Notes under the pieces: generated by a model | Told to the model about the DNA's origin: nothing | What the model saw: only the letters and a program-made list of their open reading frames with translations | The model's database searches: none | Assembly (NCBI GenBank): GCA_026214975.1 | Contig: CM047817.1 | Location: 57,594,246 to 57,658,245, forward strand | DNA from: Gentiana macrophylla | Taxonomy: Eukaryota > Streptophyta > Magnoliopsida > Gentianales > Gentianaceae | Direction of reading: 5' to 3' | Length of the DNA: 64,000 bases | Shown here: one piece after another, positions 53,880 to 64,000 of the stretch | Numbering within the stretch: position 1 is the first letter of the stretch | Layout: each line of letters begins with the position of its first letter | Program-made: the position numbers and the translations under genes

Positions 53880-54190
53880 GTTCCGGGCGAAAATGACGGA
53901 CCGGACAGAACACCAGGGCGCACCGGGCGCATGCCCGGTAGAGGCTTGGAATTTGTGTGCAAAACAGTAGACCCGGGCGCACGCCGGGTCGGTTGACTCG
54001 GACGAAACATAAGGATCTTGCGGGCGCCGGTCAAGGACCGGTCATACGCCCTATTGGGAGTTTCACAAAAACATGTGGGAAAAGTATACCCAGGAGGGCT
54101 CCGTGTAGGACACGGGCGCATGCCCGGGCGACCGATCAGGACCATCAAGAGCGCGACATGTTGACATTCGGGCGCCGGATACGAGCTGGC
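53880..54190. repeat. GGGCGC(A/C)(T/C)GCCCGG-type CpG-rich motif cluster
   Basis: Ten or so GGGCGC or CGGGCG motifs occur in 300 bases, three in the palindromic form GGGCGCATGCCCGG. It is followed by GGGCATAAAAGCC at 54234, a TATA-like box, as though this is the upstream part of an LTR whose ends I cannot fix. It resembles in style, not sequence, the motif cluster in the Tekay LTR. Confidence 0.5.
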
Positions 54191-54959
54191 GGGTGCCAGG
54201 GGTGATGTCAGCGTGAATAAGTGACGTCAGCGGGCATAAAAGCCAATTAAGTCAAATTTTATGTCCACAACTTACAATTTTTTTTCCTTTTATTGATAAA
54301 CTTATTTACTGCCTTAGAAACTTAAATCCAAAGTTTTATTTTTTCAATTCTGGCAAGAACTACAACGTTGAATTCAATTTATTTTCATGATTTCTCCCTA
54401 CGGATTGATAAACAAATTTGAGAATTGTTTCTACATTATTGGTAATTTAATTTTGCTTTCTTTTATCATGGTTTCTTTCAATTCTTCCATGACTTCTTTT
54501 TTCCTTATTTGGATTACGCATAGCTAAATTCCCAATGGCTAAATTATGCTATAGAACTACAAAATTTATTCCTGAATGATAATCTAGGGATGAGTAGGGG
54601 CTTAAAAATTGAATCTTTTGAATGTTTGTGTTCTAAAACTTGAACCTAATGCCTTTGGTGGAGTAGCTAACCATTAAATGATCAAACACACATGAATTTT
54701 ATAAACGTATTTTGTGAGGTATTGTGCGAAATAGGGTTTTAGAATTGTCATGCATGAACTAGTCCAGTTTTTGCAACATGTTCCTTGGTAAGGCTCTTCT
54801 TGTTACACCGTGAACTTGGTGGATACGGAGCGTCTCATTGTTCTTCATCATATTAGGTCAATTAAATTCCATAGAGGGGACTGTTGAACCGAGTATAGGG
54901 TAAATAGGTTGTGGTATCAGCGCCTAGGGACCATTTTAGAGGATTTCACCCATAAACAT
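54191..54959. other. Possible LTR downstream part, unresolved
   Basis: AT-rich and non-coding. A TGGTATCAGCGCC stretch near 54912-54924 resembles a tRNA-Met primer site but is not preceded by a CA terminus. I cannot decide between a decayed LTR and unrelated sequence. Confidence 0.25.
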
Positions 54960-55209
54960 ATTCATTAGAAACTGCTAAAGAAATTAACACAGTAACGTAC
55001 AAACTGAGATCATCAACTTGTGATCTCTCCACCCTTTATTCATGTATATATATAGTAAAACAATAAAACAACTTCTAACCCTATTGGGCACTACTTTTCC
55101 CTTATTCCATGAAACTTAAGTCGGTTGTACACCACATAACCTAGCCGACTTAAATACACACCGCAATAGCATAAATACCATTATTAATACTTTGTCACTT
55201 TAACACTCC
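54960..55209 (-). mobile_element. 3' LTR (partial) of a minus-strand copia element
   Basis: On the minus strand a CTTGAGAGGGAG polypurine tract is followed by TGTTAAAGTGAC at 55209, a normal copia 3' LTR start. The lower boundary is a guess from the typical size of about 250 bases and the change in sequence character. Confidence 0.45.
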
Positions 55210-55770
55210 CTCTCAAGTTGGTGTATTTATATCATGCATTCCAAACTTTTTACAGACAAACCCCAAATGATTCCCAAAAAAAGCTTTAGTAAAAACACCA
55301 GCTAGTTGTTCTTTTAAGCGAACAAACGGTGTGCAAATCTTTTCTTGAACGATCTTCTCTCGAAGAAATAGCAATCCACTTCAATGTGTTTGGTTCTCTC
55401 ATGGAATATAGGATATATGCAATGTATAATGCCGCTTGATTATCATAATGAAAGGGTATTGGCATATGAACCTTGACTCTGTTTTTTTTTCTCTAGAAAA
55501 TACCTCATCTACGTCAACTCACAAAATCTGTGAGCCATTGATCGATATTTGTCTTCCGCACTTGACCGTGAAACCACCGTTTGCTTCTTATTTTTCCAAC
55601 ACAGTAAGCTTCCTCTAAGGAAGGTGTAGTTTCCCGTAGTAGACTTTCTGTCTCATGGTGAACCAGCCCAATCAGTATATGAATAGCCTTCAACCCACAA
55701 ATGGCCATTCGGTCTGAACATCACCCCACGTCCTTGGGCCTTCTGTTTGAAATAGCACCCGAAAGACAAT
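55210..55770 (-). pseudogene. Ty1/copia RNase H and pol end, decayed
   Basis: On the minus strand the blocks RPNGHLWVEGYS, DWAGSP, DRKSTTGNYTF, WKNKKQTVVSRSSAEDKYRS, ERTKHIEVD and CKKFGMHDINTPT can be read with several stops and shifts. They follow the RNase H and C-terminal order of a Retrofit/Ale-like copia pol. The catalytic Glu of SSAEAE now reads SSAEDK in this copy. Confidence 0.75.
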
Positions 55771-56358
55771 TTATGTAATTGTTTTTATAATTAATAAAAT
55801 GACGGATTTATTCTCATCTTATTATTTGTTTCGTGCTTATAAGTAATACACTACTGAAAACCCTAAGCTGTATCATATGTAGCCATATAACTTAGCGTGT
55901 GTCACACATGAGGATTAAGTTTATAGTGACACATTTGAACTATTAGTCCGTGGGGAACATAATCAAAGTATGGGGTATATTGATTAAACCGCCATTAATG
56001 CGCCCATAACACTTTATCGTGTGACCGTCTTATCCGGACCGTCGATATTGGTTATCTAAGTGGGGCATTTATATATGATGTAGTCATATAGGATTAGACC
56101 GATTTAATCTGAATTTATCATATAATTCCATGATTGAGAAATCTTATTAAATAACAAGATGATCATATATGGATTAACCTTAATCCTGAAGTGATTGAAT
56201 ACTCCTATTTGTTTCAAGATAGGGTTTGATGTGTTCGTTAAGGATCGCTAAGAGGCGCAGTCTGAATCACTTTCACGTTGGCACTATTCTGGAATGAGTG
56301 AGAAGTGTGTGTCTCACAGATATGGAATCCATTCCTTCCTGCGGGAAGTAGAAAGACA
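55771..56358 (+). mobile_element. Large copia-type LTR, left part (start uncertain)
   Basis: This non-coding sequence continues at 59354 once the nested 56364-59348 element is removed, and ends at 60707 before a primer site. The start of the LTR lies somewhere near 55740-55790 but no clear TG terminus could be chosen. Confidence 0.4.
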
Positions 56359-56363
56359 TTCCC
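56359..56363. repeat. Target duplication TTCCC, left copy
   Basis: TTCCC precedes TGATACG here and follows CACATCA at 59349-59353. This defines the inserted 2,985-bp element. Confidence 0.9.
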
Positions 56364-56948
56364 TGATACGAATCGAGAACAGGATTTGCCCTAGGATCTT
56401 CTAAAGGAAACCAATAGACGAGCACGAAACAACGATCTTAGATAATCCAACCTAAGAACGTTGGCAAGAACGCCACAACGCTTGCTCAATGCGCTGATAA
56501 ATTCTCTAAGGGTGGAACTCTACAACGAAGAGATCCTCACTCGCAAGTGATAAACAAGTCAATAGACTTATTCAAATTTTCACTCAAAATTGAACTGCCT
56601 GTAAAAGAACAACCTAGGTGCCTTATATAGGCTACAATATTCATGAAACTAATGTAGCTAACCAATGTGGGATAAATGACATTGTAATTTTCGCCAGTTT
56701 ATTCCCTAGTGGACATAATTTGACCATAATAAGCCCAAATGACTTTTATTTGCTAAAAACAAACACTTAACCCAATATACTAACATATAGGAAACTTTTC
56801 TGATGCGCCATACTAGCATTTAGACCTATAAGACCTTTATTAACTAAACTCAATACATAATAAAATAAAAATAGTTTCAATAACTAAAATAATTCATCCA
56901 AGCCCATCTTTGCTTTGCTCTTCGGTCTTCTTGGGCTGGATCACATCA
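56364..56948 (-). repeat. 3' LTR of the compact LTR element
   Basis: Matches 58763-59348. Near its outer element-5' end, AGCCCA and TGGGCT arms flank a 25-base pyrimidine-rich loop (plus strand about 56899-56937), a possible stem-loop. Confidence 0.9.
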
Positions 56949-56970
56949 TTCCCTCCTGATTGGAAAGGAT

Positions 56971-57888
56971 TCATCCTCGAATCAAAAGTATGTCGTATAG
57001 TTCAGCATCTCGAACCAATCTTGAACAAACCGCAAAAAACGTCAATGATATACCAGGATCAAAGATAATGTGGATATACAGCTCCAAAGCAATAGTATGT
57101 CTAGATGTCGATCCATGCTTCCACAATAGAACATAAGAAAAGTCACTTGGCTGGATATCGACGGTGATGAAGCTGGGAGTGGCAGCAACATAATCATTGA
57201 AATGCAATGTAGGATCTTCATAAACACGCAAGGCAAAAGGATCAATAAAAATGTGCGCCGGTTTGCCACCATTAACAACCGGGGATAGTTCATCCAAAGG
57301 CAATATAGAGGCGGCATTGGATGTATCCAACAACACGGTTTCCTCCTCATGTGGATGATCCTCCTGTACCTGCACAGAAGACAAAATACAGCTGGAACAA
57401 GAATTCAGTAGCATAGTTTCTTCTTGTGCCTCATCCACAATCAACTCTTTGCGTACTTCCTCCACAATAGACACCTCTGACATCTCTATTTTCTCTTCCC
57501 CAATTTCAGGTTCATCCACCTCCACTGTCACATCGACAACTATAGAACTATTTTCTTCCTCCCTTTCCAAATCCTCCTCACGAATGTTAACAACCTCGTC
57601 ATTTTCCGCTTTAGTCCACCCATTTTCCTTTTGAATGTCAGCCCAACGTTTGGCCTCCTCCGCCTGTAGTAGTTCAACTTCCTTTTCCAATCTATCCTGC
57701 AACTCTTGCATCTTAACTTGCATAATAGCCTTAATTTCTTGTTTCAACTTCGCACCGAGTGCACGATTATTCTCCTCAAGGATCCTTGCTATCACTGCTA
57801 ACATGCTCTCATTTCGATCCGCTAACTCAGTTTGACGCCTCTGTTCCTTTCTACGATCCCGTCTCTCATAATGATCAAAATAAGGCAT
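56971..57888 (-). CDS. Unrecognised 305-residue protein of the compact LTR element
   Basis: This is an intact frame from ATG at 57888 to a stop at 56971, the only gene of its element. Residues 8-90 are highly charged with a heptad pattern (RILEENNRALGAKLKQEIKA, then ELQDRLEKEVELLQAEEA), a probable coiled coil. Residues 95-165 are acidic and rich in Glu/Val. Residues 205-305 are more hydrophobic, with an IFIDPFALRVYEDPTLHF block and an aromatic/aliphatic end. There is no zinc knuckle, DTG or RT motif. It could be a diverged gag-like protein or a captured host gene fragment. I do not recognise it. No intron is apparent, and the frame survives despite LTR divergence. Confidence 0.7.
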   Translation of the reverse strand: MPYFDHYERRDRRKEQRRQTELADRNESMLAVIARILEENNRALGAKLKQEIKAIMQVKMQELQDRLEKEVELLQAEEAKRWADIQKENGWTKAENDEVVNIREEDLEREEENSSIVVDVTVEVDEPEIGEEKIEMSEVSIVEEVRKELIVDEAQEETMLLNSCSSCILSSVQVQEDHPHEEETVLLDTSNAASILPLDELSPVVNGGKPAHIFIDPFALRVYEDPTLHFNDYVAATPSFITVDIQPSDFSYVLLWKHGSTSRHTIALELYIHIIFDPGISLTFFAVCSRLVRDAELYDILLIRG

Positions 57889-58749
57889 ATTCCCACAATT
57901 ATCTCGTGTTTACTCAGCCTGATGCTCAATCGTAATGAAATTTTTTTTTTTTTTTTTTTGACAGCAGAATTACTCAGGTGTGATAATTTTCACACCCTGA
58001 TGTGAAACCAACGTATTTAAGCACCGAACGACTACAAATTTGGGAAAACTCAAAAGACAAAAGTTGTAGAACTGAGAGTTTTCTAAAGGATGTCAAATTT
58101 TCAGATTTTTTGGAGATACAGAAGTCGCTCTAACAATTGTTTTTCAGAAACTGATACAATCTGTAAAAAAATTCCATATTGATAGCTGTGACTTAAGGTG
58201 CCGAATCCTTTAAAACTACAGCGAATTTGGAAAATATCAAAAGAAAAAAGTTGTAGATATGCAAATTTCCTATAAGTTCACCAATTTTCAGGTAATTGTA
58301 ATTCGTTTAACCCACTGAAAACGAATTTGAACAATGATTTACTGCTGCAGTTTTTCTGGACAGATTGTTCGGAGTAATCGGCGGTTTTAGGCAAGATTTA
58401 TGTTGAATCTGGTTTGGGTGTAAAGAGAGAAATTGTAGCACGAGATGTTTTGTATATGTGGTAAAAAGTGCAGAATTTTTCGAGTTGTTTTGGTTAGGGA
58501 ACGAACTGATACAAAAAAATGGGATCTGTAAAATAATTAGGGTTCTTGGGATGAAGGTTTGAAGAATCTTCAAGTTTTCGGATAGGATGGATGAAGATTT
58601 GAAGATTTTGGATGTTCTTGGGAGAGGTTGGACGAAATTAATGAACAAAAACAATGAACTAAAACGCAGGATTTTTTTTTTTTTTTTTTTGAATTAAGAA
58701 ACAAAATCAAAGCAGAAAAGGATATTTGATTACCTTTAGTCAACCGAAG
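57889..58749 (-). other. Leader of the compact LTR element
   Basis: About 860 bases without a gene lie between primer site and ORF on the minus strand. Two imperfect 90-base repeats (58020-58110 and 58195-58285) share AAATTTGG(G)AAAA...TCAAAAGA-AAAAGTTGTAGA. A/T runs occur at 57942-57959 and 58671-58690. Confidence 0.6.
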
Positions 58750-58762
58750 GCTCGATACCAAA
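58750..58762 (-). other. Primer binding site of the compact LTR element
   Basis: The minus strand reads TTTGGTATCGAGCC directly after the LTR end, a tRNA-Met-like site differing at one position from TGGTATCAGAGCC. Confidence 0.75.
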
Positions 58763-59348
58763 TGAAACGAATCGAGAAGCGGGATTTGCCCTAGGATCTT
58801 CTAAAGGAAACCAATAGACGAGCACGAAACAACGATCTTAGATAATCCAACTTAAGAACGTTGGCAAGAACGCCACAACGCTTGCTCAAGGCGCTGATAA
58901 GTTCTCTAAGGGTGGAACTCTACAACGAAGAGATCCTCACTCGCAAGTGATAAACAAGTCAATAGACTTAATCAAATTTTCACTCAAAATTGAACTGTCT
59001 GTAAAAGAACAACCTAGGTGCCTTATATAGGCTACAATATTCATGAAACTAATGTAGCTAACAAATGTGGGATAAATTACATTGTAATTTTCGCCACTTT
59101 ATTCCCTAGTGGACATAATTTGACCATAATAAGCGCAAATGGCTTTTATTTGCTAAAAACAAACACTTAACCCAATATACTAACATATAGGAAACTTTTC
59201 TGATGCGCCATACTAGCATTTAGACCTATAAGACCTTTATTAACTAAACTCAATGCATAATAAAATAAAAATAGTTTCAATAACTAAAATAATTCATCCA
59301 AGCCCATCTTTGCTTTGCTCTTCGGTCTTCTTGGGCTGGATCACATCA
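58763..59348 (-). repeat. 5' LTR of the compact LTR element
   Basis: On the minus strand a CCTATATAAGGCACC box at about 59020-59034 is a good TATA box, about 315 bases from the LTR start. The same box is in the other LTR near 56622-56636. Confidence 0.9.
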
Positions 59349-59353
59349 TTCCC

Positions 59354-60707
59354 CTTATTTATTAATCCTAGAAACTGATCGATCGGCCGAGTTCGTATTG
59401 GTTATGAACTAATTGATCACTAGTGGGTTAATGGTAAATAAGGAAAATATGTAATGAAGATGGTTTAAAAAAATAATCTACAGATTGTCTATGTAGAGTT
59501 AGTCTGTTTGTAATGATTATATCAGTGGACACTTATTGACTCGACGTTTTGAGAATAAGTTATATCTATAATCGATAGAGTTCGGTTTCGGATTTATGAT
59601 GGCGTAATTCCGGAATTAATAAGTTAAGTAGAAATGTTCTGTTCGATGAACATTTTATTCAATTTATTGTAGCTACTGGTTATAGGTCAATTGTGCTCGG
59701 GTTGGCTCCTAACACGCTAGTGTTTTCTCGTTTTGTGGAACCTCGAGAATAAATTAAATAGTTGGGCTACTTAATGAATATGCGGATATTATTTATTCAG
59801 TAAATAATATATAAAATAGAAAAGACATTTTCTATTATCCCAAATGGTATTAAAAATGGCGCCACATTTTTTTGATTTTGGGAAAAGACATTTTCTATTA
59901 AATAATTATAATGTGGATAATGTAATTATTTATGTGTTTAATAATTATAAATAAGAAATAGGTTTTCTTATTGGATAAATAGGAAATTTGTTTTCCTATT
60001 GGATAAAGGTTTTATTTTCCTAAGAGGAAAAGATAAATATGTGTTTATAAGATAAACTCTCAAACTATTCGGTTATTATCCTATATAATAAGAGTTTCTC
60101 CAAACACAAAATAAATTCCAACGTGATTTTTAGTTGAAAAATCCAACGCCATTTTTTCAGAAAAAAGGACGCCGCCTTTTTTGAATAAAAGAGAGAAAAT
60201 TTGTTTTCTTGTCTTAGCCATTGGGAAGAAGAAAAACTAGAGTTTTTCTTAAGCATATTCGATGAGGTTCTACTATGAGGATCGACGTCCACCAGTCGTG
60301 CTTGGAGATACAATCCGGAAGATCACGGCTTCTCTCCGGTTGGGGTAAATCTACTAACATTTTTTTTAGATTAATTTATTATGCGAATCATATTGTGGTT
60401 ATTAGAATATCTTTGTAGTAATTGTCGATTGTGTATTTATTGCATATATTTCATTGTATTTATTGCATATATTTTATATGTCTATGCTAGGGGGTTTAGC
60501 CGACTATATATGTATACCGAGCATCATTCTTTTGAAGTGTGAATAAAAACTATTTCCATAATCTCTTCTATCAGTGGTAAAATCGAAAAACGAATTTAAT
60601 TCGTAGCTTCCGCTGTGAATGATCGAGCGTCTCGGTCGGTGCTCTGAATCAGATCTTACGATCCAATTATGGATCAGATCCGGATTCGGGTTTCTGTATA
60701 TCAAGCA
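59354..60707 (+). mobile_element. Large copia-type LTR, right part
   Basis: It continues 55771-56358 after the nested element. A TATA-like TCCTATATAATAAGAG lies near 60079-60094. It ends CTGTATATCAAGCA at 60707, two bases before a primer site. The total without the insertion is about 1.9 kb. Clade unknown; the long LTR and primer site fit Ty1/copia. Confidence 0.55.
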
Positions 60708-60709
60708 TG

Positions 60710-60726
60710 TGGTATCGGAGCCAGGT
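60710..60726 (+). other. Primer binding site of the last LTR element
   Basis: TGGTATCGGAGCCAGGTT matches the tRNA-Met complement with one change. The element body runs off the right edge of the window. Confidence 0.7.
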
Positions 60727-61639
60727 TAAAGTGATTTTGTGATCTTGATTGCATAATTAATTAATAAAGAGTGGAATTGAATAAAAACTGCATCTTTTAT
60801 ATGTTTATTATATATATGCGTGGTTGAATGTTTATGGTTGACGAGATGGACTGTGGTTGGTACTTGTTTACCATTAGATCTTTTGTAAACCCAATTTTTC
60901 CGGGTATAGGAAATTATGTAATTTATTTGTTGTAATTTAATTTCCTAGTATTTAGAATTTTTTTTCAACTCGTCATTTGTTGTATTAATTAAATATTCGA
61001 AGAACATCAGCAAAAAGCGAGATGGCGGCATAGTGGTGAAGATGCGATTTTTAAATTATGAAGACCCAAGTTCAATTCTCCATGGATGCAGTTTTAGCAA
61101 ATTTTTCCATATAAAGGTTCAGTTTTATGAAAAAAAAATATTGTACCCCAGGCTGCAACAGGAAAGGAATAGGTGTGAAACCAACTCGGCTGGGAGCTCT
61201 TTTGTTCAAGAAATGGAGAAGCAAATTATTATACACAGTGGCGGTAGAAGCAATTAAAGATTATTAAATCCTTTAAACATAGGGTTTATTTATTTATTTA
61301 ATTTTAAATTTATAGATTTGATACGGGGGTACCAACGGTTCATCTCAGTGGTTTATTTTTCGCATTTATTTTCTCATGTGATTATTTATGTGATATATCC
61401 ATGTCATGCATCATATTCATGAATTCCACTCCTAGCATATGCTTAAATGTAGAAAATTAATTTTGGCATTAATTAGACACGAATGAAAATGATAATTAAT
61501 TTAGATTAATAATAAATTAAATTAATTAAAAGAAGCGAATTTTATCGGATATAAAATTCACATTATAAAAATAAAATTTACTTGATAAATTTGTTTTGAG
61601 ATCTAAAATTCTTTGAGATTTTCGATTATGTAGTGTCTA
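60727..61639 (+). other. Leader of the last LTR element, with possible tRNA-like insert
   Basis: No gene. At 61021-61082 a TGGCGGCATAGTGG stretch and a downstream AAGTTCAATTCTCC resemble the A and B boxes of a tRNA-derived SINE, but no A tail or target duplication was found. Confidence 0.35.
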
Positions 61640-62275
61640 CATAAATATGATTTTAATAACAAAAATTTGGAAAATCATAAAAGATGGACAATAACTAGGC
61701 GAGTATTTGGAACCGATAAGTTGGTGATTGCTTTTCATGTTTTATTATTTTGGATTATTGGAAAAATTTCGAAGATCCAAAATTTTTATCATGACATTAT
61801 TAGGTCTGTAAAATTCTATGGTGAATTTTAATTGTATTGTGTTTACACAAGAGAATTTCTAAATAATCGATAAATTGGAAAATTATGAATACAGTGTCAC
61901 TAGTTAGACGGTATTTGGAACCGATAAACTAGTGGGAGTTTTAAATTTTCGTGATTTATTGTTTTCAAATTATTGAGAAATTCATAAGTCCTAATATACT
62001 AGGATTATAAAATTCTTGGTGAATTTTATATTGTTTTCAAATTATTGAGAAATTCTTAAGTCCTAATATACTAGGATTACAAAAAATTTGGTGAATTTTA
62101 TTTGTATAGTGTCTACACAAAGGAATTTTAATCCATAAAATTGGAAAACCATGAATATAATGACACTAGTTAGGCGGTATTTGGAACCGATAAACTAGTG
62201 GAAGAATTAAATTAAATATTCATGATCTGTTGTTTTGGATTATTGGAAAATTCTAAAATCCCAATGAGCCTACTT
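61640..62275 (+). repeat. Imperfect tandem repeats, three units of 210-270 bp
   Basis: The block GG(C/A)GGTATTTGGAACCGATA with (A)CTAGTGG recurs near 61697, 61908 and 62175, each followed by a TTATTGTTTT...TTATTGGAAA block and a TGTAGTGTCTACA-like palindrome. Within unit 2 a 70-base piece is doubled (61962-62030 and 62031-62100). Confidence 0.75.
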
Positions 62276-63545
62276 ATTTTTCAAAATAAAGCGTGGGAGA
62301 GGGGAAGGTGACAACCGATCCCACGGCCTCTACTGTTGACACAAGCAAGTGAGAGAATGGTGATGCCTCGTGCCGCATTTATTTCGGCCCCCTAAGGATG
62401 GCCTTCACCGCTATCAAAATGCATTGCTTGGTCTCCGAAAGGATAGGATTTTGGGTACTCATCGGGTCACTGACCAACCTTAAGGCGGCATACTCGGGGC
62501 GTATTTTGAGATCAGGAACAGTAGGTCACACTCACAAGGATATTTTTGGAAATATTTTTGCTGAAAAAGGAAGGTAATCAACAATTAAAAGGAGATGTCT
62601 TATTCTTTGTTAATTGTTGAGAGAGATTTGTCTCAATTTAATCGTCACCTCTTTGACCTACCCTAAGGCGGCCCTGTAGATGTGAGGTTAAATCCTTGGA
62701 ATGGTTGGATAAACTGCATTCATTACATCACGTTTATAATTCCTAAAATTTCTTATATGTTGTGGTGTATGATTTGATTTATATTTCTGTCATAATTTAA
62801 TTTACAACTACATATCATCTCAAGATGACTAGACTGCTTATATGATTAAAATTGACTGATGATGACTTCGTAAAAGTGGAAAAATAACAAGAACGTTGAA
62901 CTCATAAATCAAGAATGCAATTAATTTTTCAGGTGGAGGATTTCCCTCTTAAGCCTTCAAACTTAAGTGACATTGATTAGTATGTCACTCTTTGTCACTC
63001 ATGTCGAATCGAGACAAACAAAATTAGTTCAAAGATGACAAGAATGATTTGATATCAATCTCACTAGACATCCCATAGTTCTCGAGTAGTGTCTACTCAA
63101 ATGAACTGCTAGTTCACGGCCATTTCCTTTAAAGAAAGCCAAGAATAGGAAGGTAAATGTCAACAAGTGTAAGTCATCTAAACTAAATGAGTTAAAGGAT
63201 GAACCACAATATTAATAAAAGAAAGTATAGGATAAAGGAAATGATTTTGGATTACTAACCTATGAATCCTTAGAGTCTTGCTTGATCGGGTAATTGACTC
63301 GAAAGATAAAGTTCTTTTGCAAGAACAAGGTAGCTGGGAATTCATGATGAAAGAGTAGACATCGGGTAGTTTCAGCTAAGATAGTGGGAGTGATATAAAG
63401 AAACAAATTTCGGATTTTAATCCTTGAATATTGCAGAAATTTAATTTCTGTTTTCAGATTCGTTGGAACGAATAGATTCACTTTCAAATCGATAATATAG
63501 TTTGTAATACCCGTAGTATATTCACTCGATAATGGTATTAGTTAT
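62276..63545 (+). other. Remaining internal sequence of the last LTR element
   Basis: 62290-62530 is GC-richer and probably conserved leader (GGCCTTCACCGCTATCAA, GGCGGCATACTCGGGGCGTA). No gag or pol motif can be read up to 63545. The frame at 63487-63260 (minus) is not supported. Confidence 0.4.
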
Positions 63546-63559
63546 TAGTAAACACACAT

Positions 63560-63562
<3 letters not shown>

Positions 63563-63606
<44 letters not shown>
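63563..63606. repeat. (TA)n microsatellite
   Basis: Uninterrupted TA dinucleotides of about 44 bases. Confidence 0.9.
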
Positions 63607-63608
<2 letters not shown>

Positions 63609-63819
63609 CCATGCTAGTGGAACTATTAGATGTTTATATATTTTTACTTACGTGTGACTAGTATATACACACATATAACCAGACTTATAATTATAAATAT
63701 GATGTGTTGATATTCGAAAACATACAATATATGTGTCGTATGGATATATAATTATATGTTGGTATAATATTGTTAGTATATAATTATGTATATGTTACAC
63801 ATATATCTGTATGTATTAC

Positions 63820-63820
63820 A

Positions 63821-63892
<72 letters not shown>

Positions 63893-63895
63893 AAG
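63820..63895. repeat. Compound (TA)n(GA)n microsatellite
   Basis: A TA tract to about 63876 is followed by (GA)n to about 63892. No gene in 63607-64000. Confidence 0.9.
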
Positions 63896-64000
63896 AGGAG
63901 AGGATATATGTAAAAATGGAAAAGGTGCTGTGTAAATAGAAAGATTGACTAGAATACTTACCTTGCAAGTGGATTCACGTGACTTACTACTCATATAGCT

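Larger units (their letters stand above)
56364..59348 (-). mobile_element. Compact non-autonomous LTR element with its own ORF
   Basis: Two 585/586-bp LTRs with about fifteen differences by eye flank 1.8 kb. On the minus strand the primer site is TTTGGTATCGAGCC next to the 5' LTR (right), and the purine-rich tract AATCAGGAGGGAA precedes the 3' LTR (left). The LTRs read TGATGTGATCC to GATTCGT(T/A)TCA. The only gene is a 305-codon ORF; no protease, RT, RNase H or integrase motif is present. It must be moved by enzymes of another element. Confidence 0.9.

Noticed and set aside
53564..53896. 110-codon frame with apparent hydrophobic segments
   Set aside because: No recognisable domain or plausible context; AT-rich translation gives spurious Phe/Leu/Ile-rich stretches.
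54912..54924. TGGTATCAGCGCC as a primer binding site of a plus-strand element
   Set aside because: Not preceded by a CA-ending LTR, and no gag or pol follows; kept only as a hint within an unresolved unit.
61021..61260. tRNA gene near A/B-box-like motifs
   Set aside because: No cloverleaf can be drawn; at best a decayed tRNA-derived SINE without tail or target duplication.

Overview
This is a repeat-dense stretch of flowering-plant nuclear DNA, probably dicot. The evidence is the set of plant retrotransposon clades (Ty1/copia including a sirevirus-like type, Ty3/gypsy Tekay chromovirus, Ty3/gypsy Tat), a CACTA transposon with plant-type transposase exons, MITEs, and one split gene resembling the plant OXIDATIVE STRESS 3 (OXS3) family. 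I cannot name the species. I see no rRNA, tRNA or CRISPR locus. Almost all coding potential belongs to transposable elements, most of it broken.

Layout. 1-8288: layered Ty1/copia remains: the 3' end and LTR of a sirevirus-like element inside another copia RNase H gene, that element's degenerate post-pol extra ORF, then a second copia remnant ending in an LTR. 8289-9540: non-coding, with a dense TTCTGAC-type repeat array. 9541-19957: a GC-rich retroposon-like unit split by a complete minus-strand Tekay chromovirus (10211-19576, target duplication GTTGT). 20160-34100: an old copia LTR split by a non-autonomous, long-LTR element (20485-34016, duplication TAATC). The 3' LTR of that element is itself split by a CACTA element (27595-32642, duplication ATT). 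34022-39330: the most gene-like interval, holding two MITEs with target duplications, the two-exon OXS3-like gene (minus strand) and a C2H2 zinc-finger remnant. 39331-53326: a complete Tat-lineage Ty3/gypsy element (plus strand) carrying an antisense extra ORF with a plant mobile domain (PMD). 53327-56363: a GC-motif-rich unit and a minus-strand copia 3' end. 56364-59348: a compact 2,985-bp LTR element lacking pol but with an intact 305-codon ORF, nested in a large copia-type LTR that ends at 60707 in front of a tRNA-Met-like primer site. 60710-64000: leader of that last element, with tandem repeats and microsatellites.

Relationships. The Tekay element and the non-autonomous 20485-34016 element share LTR termini, long LTR blocks, primer site and the sequence before the polypurine tract, so they look like an autonomous/non-autonomous pair. 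The Tat LTR carries six tandem short hairpins whose arms co-vary. Paired LTR copies differ mainly by clustered small indels at CAG/CTG/CCG/CG sites, a pattern that looks partly like base-calling or polishing error; some apparent frameshifts may therefore be artefacts.
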